From Caldibacillus debilis DSM 16016 (lineage in GTDB: Bacteria > Bacillota > Bacilli > Bacillales > Caldibacillaceae): DNA of 64,000 nt. Positions 1 through 8,702 of the stretch are shown here, one piece after another. Below the pieces are notes generated by a model. That model searched no databases. It saw only the letters and a list, made by a program, of their open reading frames with translations, and had not been told where the DNA came from. Position 1 is the stretch's first letter. Each line of letters opens with the position of its first letter. A program made the translations under genes and the position numbers. The stretch covers positions 23,517 through 87,516 of the forward strand of contig NZ_KB912918.1 in assembly GCF_000383875.1 (NCBI RefSeq), in the 5' to 3' direction.

Positions 1-1024
1 TTTGGTTGAGGGGAGAGATGGCTTGCGGAGGGCCGAGCCGGTAGCCCCATTCATACGTCATCAAGATGACAAAATCAAGGATCCTGCCGTGGGCGGAATA
101 ATCATGGGCTTCATAAAGGAGCCCTTTTTGGTCCGGGCTGATTTTCGGGGCGAGGGAACTGGATACGAAGTAGCCGTAAGGATGCAACGTTCGCACGGCC
201 CTTTCCAAAAATTGATTGTAATTCTGGCGGTCCGCCGGCTCCACATTTTCAAAATCGATATTTAACCCCCGGTAGCCTTTTTGCCTTATCGTGCGGACGG
301 TTTCCTCCAGCAGCCGATCCTGGAGCCGGGGATCGGACAAAATCGTGTGGACGAGCCTCGTCCCGGGATCTTCGGCGGTAAAATTGGTGATGCACATCAT
401 GGGCGCGACCGAGCCGGAAAGCATGGCCTGTATGGCGGGGCCGTCGTTGATCTCCCGCAAAGTCCCGTCTTCCCTGATGCGATAGGCGAACGGAGAGGCG
501 TAAGTCAAGGCGCCGGCGAACGGACGGACGTCCTCCGCCCCTTCCTCCCCGGTGCGGATGATGAAGGCGTTCACTTCGATGACCGGTTTCGGAAAGGGAA
601 TGACGATTAGCGTTCCCGGAAAAATCCGGTCCGGGTCCTGGATTTGATTGATTTCCGTCAGTTCCGCCACGGTTGTGCCGAACCGTTGGGCGATTTGCCC
701 CAAGGTATCCCCGGCTTGCACCCGGTAAGTTTTCGCGGGGATATTTAACACCATGCCGGGAAAAATGAGGGCGGGATTGGCGATCCGGTTGTTTTGAATG
801 AGCGCGGCCGGCTCCAGGCCGTATCTTGCGGCAATATTCCACAAGTTTTCCCCGGGCTGCACCACATGCCGGCGGCCGGGAACGGGGATGACCAGCGATT
901 GGCCCACGGCCAGCCGGTCCGGGTCGGGCAATTCATTGGCGGAAACGAGCCGGGAAACGGGAAGCCCGTAAAGATCGGCGATCCTTTGCAGCGTTTCCCC
1001 CCTTTGGACGGTGTGAATAAGCAT
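1..1024 (-). CDS. LysM/GH18 spore cortex N-acetylglucosaminidase (SleL/YaaH type), 3' end outside window
   Basis: The first 341 codons of a minus-strand gene are present; the reading frame is open to the window edge. It begins with three consecutive LysM peptidoglycan-binding modules (about residues 3-48, 50-94 and 96-140, each with the VQxGxTL...A...G pattern). A glycosyl hydrolase family 18 barrel follows from about residue 145. The catalytic DxxDxE-type strand is visible as GLNIDFENV near residue 255. Family knowledge: SleL/YaaH proteins cleave muramic-delta-lactam cortex peptidoglycan during spore germination, and most have two LysM modules, so three is slightly unusual. The ATG at 1022-1024 is preceded by GGAGGGAG at good spacing. 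A sigma-E-like promoter lies upstream. The family is clear; the exact paralogue (SleL, YdhD or YvbX-like) cannot be settled without the C-terminus. Confidence 0.85.
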   Translation of the reverse strand, partial: MLIHTVQRGETLQRIADLYGLPVSRLVSANELPDPDRLAVGQSLVIPVPGRRHVVQPGENLWNIAARYGLEPAALIQNNRIANPALIFPGMVLNIPAKTYRVQAGDTLGQIAQRFGTTVAELTEINQIQDPDRIFPGTLIVIPFPKPVIEVNAFIIRTGEEGAEDVRPFAGALTYASPFAYRIREDGTLREINDGPAIQAMLSGSVAPMMCITNFTAEDPGTRLVHTILSDPRLQDRLLEETVRTIRQKGYRGLNIDFENVEPADRQNYNQFLERAVRTLHPYGYFVSSSLAPKISPDQKGLLYEAHDYSAHGRILDFVILMTYEWGYRLGPPQAISPLNQ

Positions 1025-1053
1025 GTCGATCTCCCTCCATCGCTTTCTCACCC

Positions 1054-1079
1054 ATTTTATGCCGCTGGCCTTCAAATAG
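1054..1079 (-). promoter_or_regulatory. possible sigma-E promoter of the SleL-type gene
   Basis: On the minus strand a CATAAAAT -10-like box lies 12 bases downstream of a CTATTT -35-like box, about 30 bases before the start codon. The -10 resembles the sigma-E consensus CATACAAT. The spacer is about one base shorter than usual. The assignment is inference, supported only by the sporulation role of this family. Confidence 0.3.
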
Positions 1080-1265
1080 GCACAGGAATAAGGAAAAACC
1101 GTTTTCGGACATGATAAGAACATCGCCCTTTCCCGTCCGGCCCGCTGAAACGGGACGGACGGGAAAACGGTGAAAAAACGGGATTTGAAAAAAGAAAGAA
1201 TCCATATTATTTTTATTTCCAGCAGTTCTTTTCAATACTCCTTTCCGGGATTCGGGTGAAACACG

Positions 1266-1466
1266 ATGGACAAACATAAACGGTTAATCTTGTATTCGGA
1301 AGCGGATAAATGGATGGAGGACTATTGCCGGGGCTGTTTCCTGCACAAATATTTCTCCAAGGAAAAGGGAAGAAGATACGCCCACAATTTTTGCATCAAC
1401 AAGTGCACCGTGGGCGAACGTTTGCGAAAAATCGGACAGGAACTTGAAAATTCAAGCGGGAAGTAA
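1266..1466 (+). CDS. small zinc-finger protein (zf-C2HCIx2C family)
   Basis: A 66-residue basic protein. It carries a Cys-x2-Cys-x2-His motif (CRGCFLHK, residues 21-28) followed by a second Cys-x3-Cys pair (CINKC), the arrangement of the small zf-C2HCIx2C proteins common in Bacillaceae. No enzymatic domain fits in this length; structural zinc binding is the only supportable statement. It starts with ATG after a weak GGGTGA ribosome site. It stands alone, divergent from the cortex hydrolase and about 500 bases before the app operon. Cellular role unknown. Confidence 0.7.
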   Translation: MDKHKRLILYSEADKWMEDYCRGCFLHKYFSKEKGRRYAHNFCINKCTVGERLRKIGQELENSSGK

Positions 1467-1983
1467 TATCCGGGCTGATCAATTATTGAACAACCGGCCG
1501 GGATGCCGGCCGTGAAACGCGCCTGGGCAACAGAAACGGGAAAGGACTGCCCGTTCCATCGGACAACCGGGGGCTTTTCCCCCGCCCCGCTTTCACCCGG
1601 GGTGAAGCCCGTTCGGCGCATTGATTTTCCGTCGGGCAGATGACATTTCCCCGCTATTTCACGGGCGGTTCCTAAATGTTTTTTCCAACCCCATTGACAA
1701 CGGGTCGATTCTTGTTGTAAAAAATTTTTATAAGAAAATAAATTTGTTCTCTTTACTCTTATTTTTTTGAATTTTTCTTTTATAAATTGTTTTAGGACAA
1801 ATGTTTTCTTGAAAAAATTTGAAAGAATGTATTGCAATAGTAATCTATTTGTAATATTATTGAATTCAAACATAAAATAAAGTATTCAAACATGTCTAAA
1901 ATCGTTTATCCGATTAATAAATTAACAGATTAAAAGATAGAATATTGTAAATATTTGTAGTATTTTGAAGAGGAGGCATCATT
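1467..1983. other. AT-rich leader upstream of the app operon, no gene
   Basis: There is no credible coding sequence. The last 260 bases are very AT-rich compared with the surroundings. A TTGACA at 1694-1699, followed 16-17 bases later by a poor TGTAAA/GTAAAA -10, is the only promoter-like pair I see. The AGGAGG at 1971-1976 belongs to the appD start. A GGCCGG/CCGGCC inverted repeat near 1495-1513 has no T tract, so I do not call it a terminator. Confidence 0.4.
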
Positions 1984-3006
1984 TTGACAAAGCAGCCGCT
2001 ACTGGAGATCAAAGACCTGACCACGTCTTTTAAAATCGGCGACGAATACTATGCGGCGGTGGATCATGTTTCATTGACCGTGAATGAAAACGAAGTGGTT
2101 GCCATCGTGGGAGAGTCCGGATGCGGAAAAAGCGCATTGGCTCTTTCCGTCATGAGGCTGCATCAAGAAGTGCGGACAAAGGTGGAAGGGGAAATCCTGT
2201 TTAAAGGCAGGAACCTGCTCCCCCTGTCCCTTTCCGATATGAACAAAGTCCGCGGAAGCGAGATCGGCATGATCTTTCAAGACCCTTTGACGGCGCTGAA
2301 CCCGCTGATGACGGCGGGGAAGCAGATCGAAGAAAATATGCGGAATCACATGAAACTTTCCAATAAGGAGTATAAAGAACGCGCCATCGAACTGCTGAAA
2401 AAGGTCGGCATTCGCAATCCGGAACGGGTATATGCCATGTACCCCCATGAATTGTCGGGAGGCATGAGGCAACGGGTCGTCATCGCCATCGCGATCGCCT
2501 GCAATCCCTCGCTTTTGATCGCCGACGAACCGACGACGGCTTTGGACGTGACGATCCAGGCGCAAATCATGGATCTTTTGCGGGATCTGCAGGGGCAGAT
2601 GAAGACGGGGATCATCCTGATCACCCATGATTTGGGCGTCGTCGCGGAAATGGCGGACCGGGTCGCCGTCATGTACGCCGGCGAAATCGTGGAGATCGCC
2701 GATGTCCGCACGATTTTCAACAATCCGTTGCATCCCTATACCCGCTCCTTGCTAAACTCGATTCCTTCGACGACGGAAGTGAAGGATCGTCTCCACGTCA
2801 TACAAGGGATCGTTCCTTCGCTGAGCAAATTGCCGCGAGCCGGCTGCCGTTTCCGGCACCGGATCCCGTGGATCGATGAATCGGTACACGAGGAAAACCC
2901 CGTGCTGCGCGAAGTGGAAAAAGGGCATTGGGTCCGATGCACCTGCTATCAGCATTTTCACTTTCCAGATACAGTATCGGAGGCACTGAAACATGACATT
3001 ACTTAA
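1984..3006 (+). CDS. appD: oligopeptide ABC transporter ATP-binding protein AppD/OppD
   Basis: A 340-residue ATPase that powers peptide import together with AppF. Walker A is GESGCGKS (about residue 43), the ABC signature is LSGGMRQRV and Walker B is LLIADEPTTALD. A typical Opp/Dpp C-terminal extension follows. The TTG start at 1984 sits 7 bases after AGGAGG. Its 3' end overlaps appF by 14 bases, so the two are translationally coupled. In the C-terminal segment, where many OppD/DppD proteins carry a four-Cys Fe-S motif, only the first (GCRF) and last (RCTC) cysteines remain; the middle ones are replaced by Ile and Val. Substrate range cannot be read from sequence; peptide import is strongly implied by the complete operon. 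Confidence 0.93.
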   Translation: MTKQPLLEIKDLTTSFKIGDEYYAAVDHVSLTVNENEVVAIVGESGCGKSALALSVMRLHQEVRTKVEGEILFKGRNLLPLSLSDMNKVRGSEIGMIFQDPLTALNPLMTAGKQIEENMRNHMKLSNKEYKERAIELLKKVGIRNPERVYAMYPHELSGGMRQRVVIAIAIACNPSLLIADEPTTALDVTIQAQIMDLLRDLQGQMKTGIILITHDLGVVAEMADRVAVMYAGEIVEIADVRTIFNNPLHPYTRSLLNSIPSTTEVKDRLHVIQGIVPSLSKLPRAGCRFRHRIPWIDESVHEENPVLREVEKGHWVRCTCYQHFHFPDTVSEALKHDIT

Positions 3007-3928
3007 GGTGAATCATCTGAAAGTGTACTATCCCGTCCGCGGAGGCTTTTTCCGCCGGGTGGTGGATTACGTAAAAGCGGTGGATGACATCAGCTTCGAG
3101 ATTCGGGAAGGGGAAACCTACGGACTGGTCGGGGAGTCGGGCTGCGGAAAAACGACGACGGGAAGGACGATCATCGGCTTGCTGAAAGCCACATCGGGGG
3201 AGATCTTATTCAATGATGTGGATTTGACGAAATTGAAGAGGAGAGAATTTTTCCAATACAGAAGAGATATCCAGATGATCTTCCAGGATCCCTATTCTTC
3301 CTTGAACCCGAAAAAACGGATCTTGGATATCGTCGCGGAACCTTTCCGGAACTATGAAAAGTTTTCCCCGCAGGAGGAGAAACGTCGGGTTCAGGAATTG
3401 CTGGAAAGGGTGGGGATCAGCCCGGACTCCATCTATAAATACCCCCATGAATTTTCCGGCGGCCAAAGACAGCGGATCGGCATCGCCCGGGCACTGGCCC
3501 TGAAGCCGAAGCTGATCATCGCCGACGAACCGGTTTCGGCCCTGGACGTTTCGGTGCAGGCCCAAGTATTGAACTTTATGAAGGACATCCAGGAAGAATT
3601 TAAATTGTCCTATCTTTTTATCAGCCACGATTTGGGCATCATCCGCCACATGTGCGACCGGATCGGCATCATGTACCGCGGCCGCCTGGTGGAAGAAGGA
3701 ACGGGGGAAGACATATATACGAATCCCCAGCATATATATACAAAAAGGCTCATTGCGGCCATACCCGACATCAAACCGGAAGAACGGGATAAGCATAAAG
3801 CCCTTCGGAAGGAAATTAACCAAGAATTTTCGGAGCATTTTGATAGATATTTGGATGCTGAGGGACGGATCTTCGATTTGAGGCCAGTTACGGAAACCCA
3901 TAAAGTCGCGCTACCGTTGGAGTCGTAG
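2993..3928 (+). CDS. appF: oligopeptide ABC transporter ATP-binding protein AppF/OppF
   Basis: A 311-residue second ATPase of the peptide importer. Walker A is GESGCGKTT, the Q-loop region is MIFQDPYSSLNPKKR (typical of OppF), the signature is FSGGQRQRIGIARAL and Walker B is LIIADEPVSALD. The ATG overlaps the end of appD, with GGAGG upstream. It should form the cytoplasmic ATPase heterodimer with AppD under the AppB/AppC permease. Length is normal for the family. Confidence 0.93.
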   Translation: MTLLKVNHLKVYYPVRGGFFRRVVDYVKAVDDISFEIREGETYGLVGESGCGKTTTGRTIIGLLKATSGEILFNDVDLTKLKRREFFQYRRDIQMIFQDPYSSLNPKKRILDIVAEPFRNYEKFSPQEEKRRVQELLERVGISPDSIYKYPHEFSGGQRQRIGIARALALKPKLIIADEPVSALDVSVQAQVLNFMKDIQEEFKLSYLFISHDLGIIRHMCDRIGIMYRGRLVEEGTGEDIYTNPQHIYTKRLIAAIPDIKPEERDKHKALRKEINQEFSEHFDRYLDAEGRIFDLRPVTETHKVALPLES

Positions 3929-3946
3929 GAGAGGAGTTGTCTGCAG

Positions 3947-4915
3947 ATGCTGAAGTTTATTTTGCGGCGAATTTTAGTCATGATCCCTCAGTTGATTCTT
4001 CTCAGCATTTTGGTTTTTTTGCTGGCGAAAATGATGCCCGGTGACGCGTTGACGGGGAGGATCGCCGGCAATGCGAACATCGATCCGGAGACGGTCGCAA
4101 AATTGCGGGAAGAGCTCGGATTGAATGATCCCTGGCACGTCCAGTATTGGAATTGGATACAAAATTTGTCCCAGGGAGACTGGGGAATTTCGTACATCCA
4201 CCAGGTCGAAGTGACGAAATTGTTGGGTAACCGGCTGTTAAACACGGTGAACTTGGGAATTTTTATCCTTGTGCTCACCTATATCATCGCCATTCCTTTG
4301 GGCATTGTCGCCGGACGCTGGACCAATTCGTGGGCGGACAAGGTGATCGTCGCCTATAACTATTTGAGCTACGCGACGCCATTATTCATTTTTGCCCTGT
4401 TCATGCTGTTCATTTTTGGCTATGTCTTGGGATGGTTTCCGACGGGAGGCAGCGTGGACGTCCGCCTGGAAAAGGGAACGCTGGATTACTATATTAACAA
4501 ATTTTATCATTTGATCCTTCCGGCTTTCTCGGCGGCACTGCTTTCGACGACGACGACCATTCAATATTTGCGCAGCGAAATCATCGACACGAAGGTAAGG
4601 GATTTTGTGAAAACGGCAAGGGCGAAGGGAACGCCCGAAAGGAAGGTCTACACGAGGCATATTTTGCGGAATTCCTTTTTGCCCATCGCAGCTTTTTTGG
4701 GTTACGAAATTACCGGAGTCATCAGCGGATCGATTTTCATTGAATCGATTTTCAGCTACCCCGGAATAGGCCAATTGTTCGTCCAATCCATCGCGCAACG
4801 GGATTATCCGGTCGTCACGGCTCTCGTCATGCTCACCGGCTTTGCTACACTGATCGGGACATTGCTTTCGGACATCATCTTGAGCGCCGTCGACCCGAGG
4901 ATCCGAATCGACTAG
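3947..4915 (+). CDS. appB: peptide ABC transporter permease AppB/OppB
   Basis: A 322-residue integral membrane permease with six predicted hydrophobic helices. The first is at residues 8-28; the large extracytoplasmic loop that follows it (about 30-100) is characteristic of OppB. The conserved cytoplasmic EAA loop is seen as VKTARAKGTPERKVYTRH near residue 225. It follows appF by 18 bases, with GAGGAG before the ATG. It pairs with AppC to form the translocation pore. Confidence 0.93.
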   Translation: MLKFILRRILVMIPQLILLSILVFLLAKMMPGDALTGRIAGNANIDPETVAKLREELGLNDPWHVQYWNWIQNLSQGDWGISYIHQVEVTKLLGNRLLNTVNLGIFILVLTYIIAIPLGIVAGRWTNSWADKVIVAYNYLSYATPLFIFALFMLFIFGYVLGWFPTGGSVDVRLEKGTLDYYINKFYHLILPAFSAALLSTTTTIQYLRSEIIDTKVRDFVKTARAKGTPERKVYTRHILRNSFLPIAAFLGYEITGVISGSIFIESIFSYPGIGQLFVQSIAQRDYPVVTALVMLTGFATLIGTLLSDIILSAVDPRIRID

Positions 4916-4946
4916 AAGAAAAGGCCTGTTGAAAGGGGGATAAACG

Positions 4947-5855
4947 ATGAAGCCGGATATCGCCAATCCGGAAATGCCATTTGCTCAGGAAGAAAAATCG
5001 CCATCCAGCATGCGAATCATCTGGAGAGAGCTCCTTAAAGATAGAGTTGCCCTGTTTTCACTCGTCTTATTGACGATCCTTCTCATCATCGTTTACGGAG
5101 GTTCCTTGCTGATCGATGAAAAAGAAGTGACGAGAATCGATTTGTTTAACATGTATTCGCCGCCTTCGCCCGATAATTGGCTCGGCACCGATTACGGCGG
5201 CAGGGATATTTTCGGACAGCTGATCATCGGCGCGAGGAACTCCTTCACGATCGGTTTGTTGATCACCCTCCTTACGGGGCTGATCGGACTGACGATAGGA
5301 TTGATCGCCGGCTATTTCGGCGGAGCGGTCGACAACGTGATCATGCGGATCATCGATTTTATTCTCATCCTTCCCACGTTGATGCTCATTATCGTATTCG
5401 TCACCTTGGTGCCGAAATTTACGATCACCAATTTCATCCTGATCATGAGCGCCTTTTTATGGACGGGGAAGGCGAGGCTGATCCGTTCGAAAACGCTGGC
5501 GGAAAAGGAAATGGAATACGTGAGTGCCTCCCGGACATTGGGCACTCCCCATTGGAAAATCATTCTCTTTCAAATTCTGCCGAATTTAAGTTCCATCATC
5601 ATCGTCAACCTGACCTTGAATCTCGCCGGAAACATCGGCATTGAAACCGGCTTGAGCTATCTCGGATTCGGACTTCCGGAAGACAAACCGAGCTTGGGGA
5701 CATTGATCGGTTACGCGCGAAATCCGGAAGTCATGCAAGGAAAATGGTGGGTTTGGTTGCCCGCATCATTGCTGATCCTGGTAATGATGCTGTGCATAAA
5801 TTTCATCGGCCAGGCGCTGCGCCGTGCGGCCGATGCAAGGCAAAGATTAGGATAA
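4947..5855 (+). CDS. appC: peptide ABC transporter permease AppC/OppC
   Basis: A 302-residue permease. The OppC-type N-terminal region contains the WRELLKDRVAL segment before the first membrane helix, and GTDYGGRDIFGQLI follows the first loop. The EAA loop is near residues 188-205 (EYVSASRTLGTPHWKI), and about six membrane helices are evident. AAAGGGGG precedes the ATG. It lies 31 bases after appB. It should form the heterodimeric channel with AppB. Confidence 0.93.
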   Translation: MKPDIANPEMPFAQEEKSPSSMRIIWRELLKDRVALFSLVLLTILLIIVYGGSLLIDEKEVTRIDLFNMYSPPSPDNWLGTDYGGRDIFGQLIIGARNSFTIGLLITLLTGLIGLTIGLIAGYFGGAVDNVIMRIIDFILILPTLMLIIVFVTLVPKFTITNFILIMSAFLWTGKARLIRSKTLAEKEMEYVSASRTLGTPHWKIILFQILPNLSSIIIVNLTLNLAGNIGIETGLSYLGFGLPEDKPSLGTLIGYARNPEVMQGKWWVWLPASLLILVMMLCINFIGQALRRAADARQRLG

Positions 5856-5874
5856 AAAAGAAGGGGGATATTGG

Positions 5875-7644
5875 ATGAAAAAACTTAAGCTGTTGAGCCT
5901 TTTCATCGCCTTTGCGCTGCTGCTTTCCGCTTGCAGCTCCTCATCCGGCGGCAGCAAGAAAAAGACAGCGGAAAAGGTCGACACCAGCCTGTTCCCGCAG
6001 ACCGTCAAAAACGACAAGGAGATCATCGAAGACGGTACGTTGAATTACGGGCTGGTCACCGACACGCCCTTTGAAGGGACGTTGGACTACGCCTTCTATC
6101 AAGGGGCATACGACGCTGAAATCCTGCAATTTTTCAGCGAGCCGCTTTTCAGCTACAACGCCGACCATGAAATGACCAACGACGGTCCGGCGACTTTCGA
6201 GTTGTCCGATGACTGGAAAACGATCACCATCAAGATTTCCGACAAATTGAAATGGCATGACGGACAACCGGTAACCGCGGAAGATTACGAATATTCCTTC
6301 CTCGTCATCGGCCATCCGGATTACAAAGGTGTCCGCTATGACGCCCTCATGGAAAACATCGTCGGAATGGCGGAATATCATGCGGGCAAAGCGGATAAGA
6401 TTTCCGGGATCGAGGTTCTCGATGAGCATACGGTGCGGATCCAATTTAAGAAAGCCAACCCGTCCCTCTTGACCGGATTGTGGCCTTACGCCATGCCGAA
6501 ACATTATCTCGGGGACGTTCCGGTAAAGGATCTTGCCAAATCTGATAAGATCCGCACGAAACCGATCGGCTTCGGACCGTTCAAAGTGAAAAACATCGTT
6601 CCCGGCGAATCGGTGGAATTTGAACGGTTCGACGATTACTGGAAAGGCAAACCGAAGCTGAAAACCGTTATCGTAAAAGTGGTTGACCCGTCGGTCGTTC
6701 TTGAATCGCTGAAGAAGGGCGAAATCGACATCGCCTATGGATTCCCGACCACCATGTATCCGGACGCCAAAAAACTGAAGAACGTCCAATACCTGGGAAG
6801 AATCGAAGATGCGTACACCTACATCGGTTTTAAACTCGGGCATTGGGATGCCAAGAAAAATGAAGCGGTGATGGACAATCCGAAATTCCAAGATGTCCGT
6901 CTGCGCCAAGCCATGGCCTACGCCATCGACAACAAGACGGTTGCCGAAAGATTCTATCACGGCTTGCGCGAACCGGCCACGACTTTGATCCCGAAATTCT
7001 TCAAGACCTGGCACAACGACAAGGTGAAAGGGTACAACTACGATCCGGAAAAGGCGAAACAATTGCTGGATGAAGCGGGTTACAAAGACGTCGACGGTGA
7101 CGGCTTCCGTGAAGATCCGAACGGCAAAAAATTCGTCATCAATTTCGCGTCGATGAGCGGCAGCGACGTCGCCGAACCGTTGGCCAAATTCTACATTCAA
7201 AACTGGAAAGATGTCGGTTTGAATGTGCAGCTGACGAACGGCCGTCTGATCGAATTCAACTCCTTCTATGACATGATTGAAAAAGACGACCCGAACGTCG
7301 ATATTTACCAAGCGGCCTGGGGCACCGGTACGGACGTCGACCCGTGGGGCCTGTATTCGAAGAAAGCTCCGTTCAACTACAGCCGTTTTGTTGACGAAGA
7401 AAACGAACGGCTGCTGGAAGAAGGACATTCCGAAAAGGCCCTTGACAAAGAATACCGCAAGAAAATCTATGACCAATGGCAAGAATATATGGCGGAAAAA
7501 GTACCGGTCATTCCCACCCTTTACCGCTATGAACTCTGGCCGGTCAACAACCGGGTGAAGAATTTCACCATCGAATGGGGCAAGAACAGCTTCATGTGGT
7601 CTGATGTCGGCGTAACTTCCGACAAACCGGAAGTTGCCAAATAA
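5875..7644 (+). CDS. appA: oligopeptide-binding lipoprotein AppA/OppA
   Basis: A 589-residue extracellular substrate-binding lipoprotein (SBP_bac_5 family). A lipoprotein signal peptide ends at the lipobox LLSAC (Cys20), followed by a Ser/Gly/Lys linker. The body shows family landmarks such as KWHDGQPVTAEDYEYSF near residue 125 and IGFGPFKV near 230. It is the last gene of the operon and is closed by a strong terminator. In B. subtilis the order is appD-F-A-B-C; here the binding protein comes last. Peptide length preference is unknown. Confidence 0.93.
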   Translation: MKKLKLLSLFIAFALLLSACSSSSGGSKKKTAEKVDTSLFPQTVKNDKEIIEDGTLNYGLVTDTPFEGTLDYAFYQGAYDAEILQFFSEPLFSYNADHEMTNDGPATFELSDDWKTITIKISDKLKWHDGQPVTAEDYEYSFLVIGHPDYKGVRYDALMENIVGMAEYHAGKADKISGIEVLDEHTVRIQFKKANPSLLTGLWPYAMPKHYLGDVPVKDLAKSDKIRTKPIGFGPFKVKNIVPGESVEFERFDDYWKGKPKLKTVIVKVVDPSVVLESLKKGEIDIAYGFPTTMYPDAKKLKNVQYLGRIEDAYTYIGFKLGHWDAKKNEAVMDNPKFQDVRLRQAMAYAIDNKTVAERFYHGLREPATTLIPKFFKTWHNDKVKGYNYDPEKAKQLLDEAGYKDVDGDGFREDPNGKKFVINFASMSGSDVAEPLAKFYIQNWKDVGLNVQLTNGRLIEFNSFYDMIEKDDPNVDIYQAAWGTGTDVDPWGLYSKKAPFNYSRFVDEENERLLEEGHSEKALDKEYRKKIYDQWQEYMAEKVPVIPTLYRYELWPVNNRVKNFTIEWGKNSFMWSDVGVTSDKPEVAK

Positions 7645-7649
7645 AAAAG

Positions 7650-7675
7650 AAGGCGGCGAAAGCCGCCTTTTTCTT
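7650..7675 (+). terminator. rho-independent terminator of the app operon
   Basis: The inverted repeat AGGCGGC-GAAA-GCCGCCT begins five bases after the appA stop and runs into TTTTTCTTTTT. Confidence 0.9.
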
Positions 7676-8702
7676 TTTAGGCCCTTTACGGTTTGTTGGG
7701 TTCTCATTCAATTACAGATGGGCCGCTCTGTCCCGGCACGAAAGCGAATGACGGGATGGGTATGGATTCAGGAACTTCGAGCGGGCAAGGGCCAGGATAT
7801 TGCTTTCATACAAGTATAAAAGAATCGGGGACCATGTGGGGTAAGGACGTAGGCCCCCACCCCAACAATTGACAAAGGACCTTTTTCACTAGGCTGCGGT
7901 GCATTGCTTTTGCGGGTGGTTCGGCAGATTCCTGCTGTTATCGAAAAGTCTTTCCTCACCAAACCGAAATGCATGCCCACATTTCTTTGAAAAGTACACC
8001 ATTTTTTGCGCAATGTTTCCGTTGCAATGCCTGTTTTTGATGCTTTCTTAAACAAAGGGGAGCCCGTTAATCCCTCTGAAATCTGCTTTTCCTCATCCGA
8101 CAAGCCATCCCTTTCATCCCCGGTTTTCTTTCCTTCCTTTACGGTGATCCGATAGGAATACTATGCGAAACAAATCGTCTATAAAATTAAGAGCAATAGC
8201 GTCCCGGAGAAAATCACAAAATCGGCATCGTTACCTCACCCTGCTTCAAACCGCTTGACTTCTGCTCCCCTTTCATTTGTTTCCCTAATGGACAGCATCA
8301 ATAACCGGCGTAGTTCGTCATGGCTGATGCCCGTCAAAAAAATCCTTTGAATCCATCGAAGGTCGCACAAGAACACAATTTCTTGGAAAACGCGTCTTTA
8401 GGGATAATAATTGATATAAAATGGAGACGAGAATGTTCTTTTTTCTTAAGCCTTTGTTGTCATGCCCCATGAACTTATGGATTTGTTTTTTCAATGATTT
8501 ACAACCGGAATAGTCCTGGCGTATACATCCTGTCTCTTCTCACCGAAGGCTATCCGAAAAAACGGTTCTCTTTTGGTTTTGAAAATCGGGAATGACTTTG
8601 GAAGCCATTAAGGATCTTGAAATCCGGAAAAATGATAAACGCGAAGGGGAAGAAGTTTCGCTGACAACATGCCGGAAAATATCGACCGATGGGTGGGGGG
8701 CG
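7676..8702. other. about 1 kb without a recognisable gene; decayed DNA
   Basis: Only broken short frames are present. A 111-codon minus-strand frame at 7768-8103 has no ribosome site, no family resemblance and an improbable composition; I read it as decay. This stretch marks the left edge of an AT-richer accessory island that runs to about 13 kb. No inverted terminal repeats or intact transposase were found. Confidence 0.4.

Noticed and set aside
249..1024. Apparent frameshifts in the SleL-type gene, because short frames tile the region in several phases
   Set aside because: Direct translation shows one continuous frame from 1024 to the window edge containing three LysM modules and the GH18 domain; the pieces are shadows in other phases.
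1322..1873. Minus-strand frame overlapping the zinc-finger gene
   Set aside because: It has no ribosome site, overlaps a convincing zinc-finger gene, and half of it is translated from AT-rich leader DNA.
5941..7707. A 588-codon open frame on the minus strand across appA
   Set aside because: It is an exact antisense shadow of a strongly supported lipoprotein gene, has no ribosome site or family resemblance, and is rich in Arg/Phe/Val as expected from reading GC-biased codons backwards.
7768..8103. 111-codon minus-strand frame after the app operon
   Set aside because: No ribosome site, no recognisable domain, and located in decayed DNA. A degraded transposase was considered but no motif could be matched.
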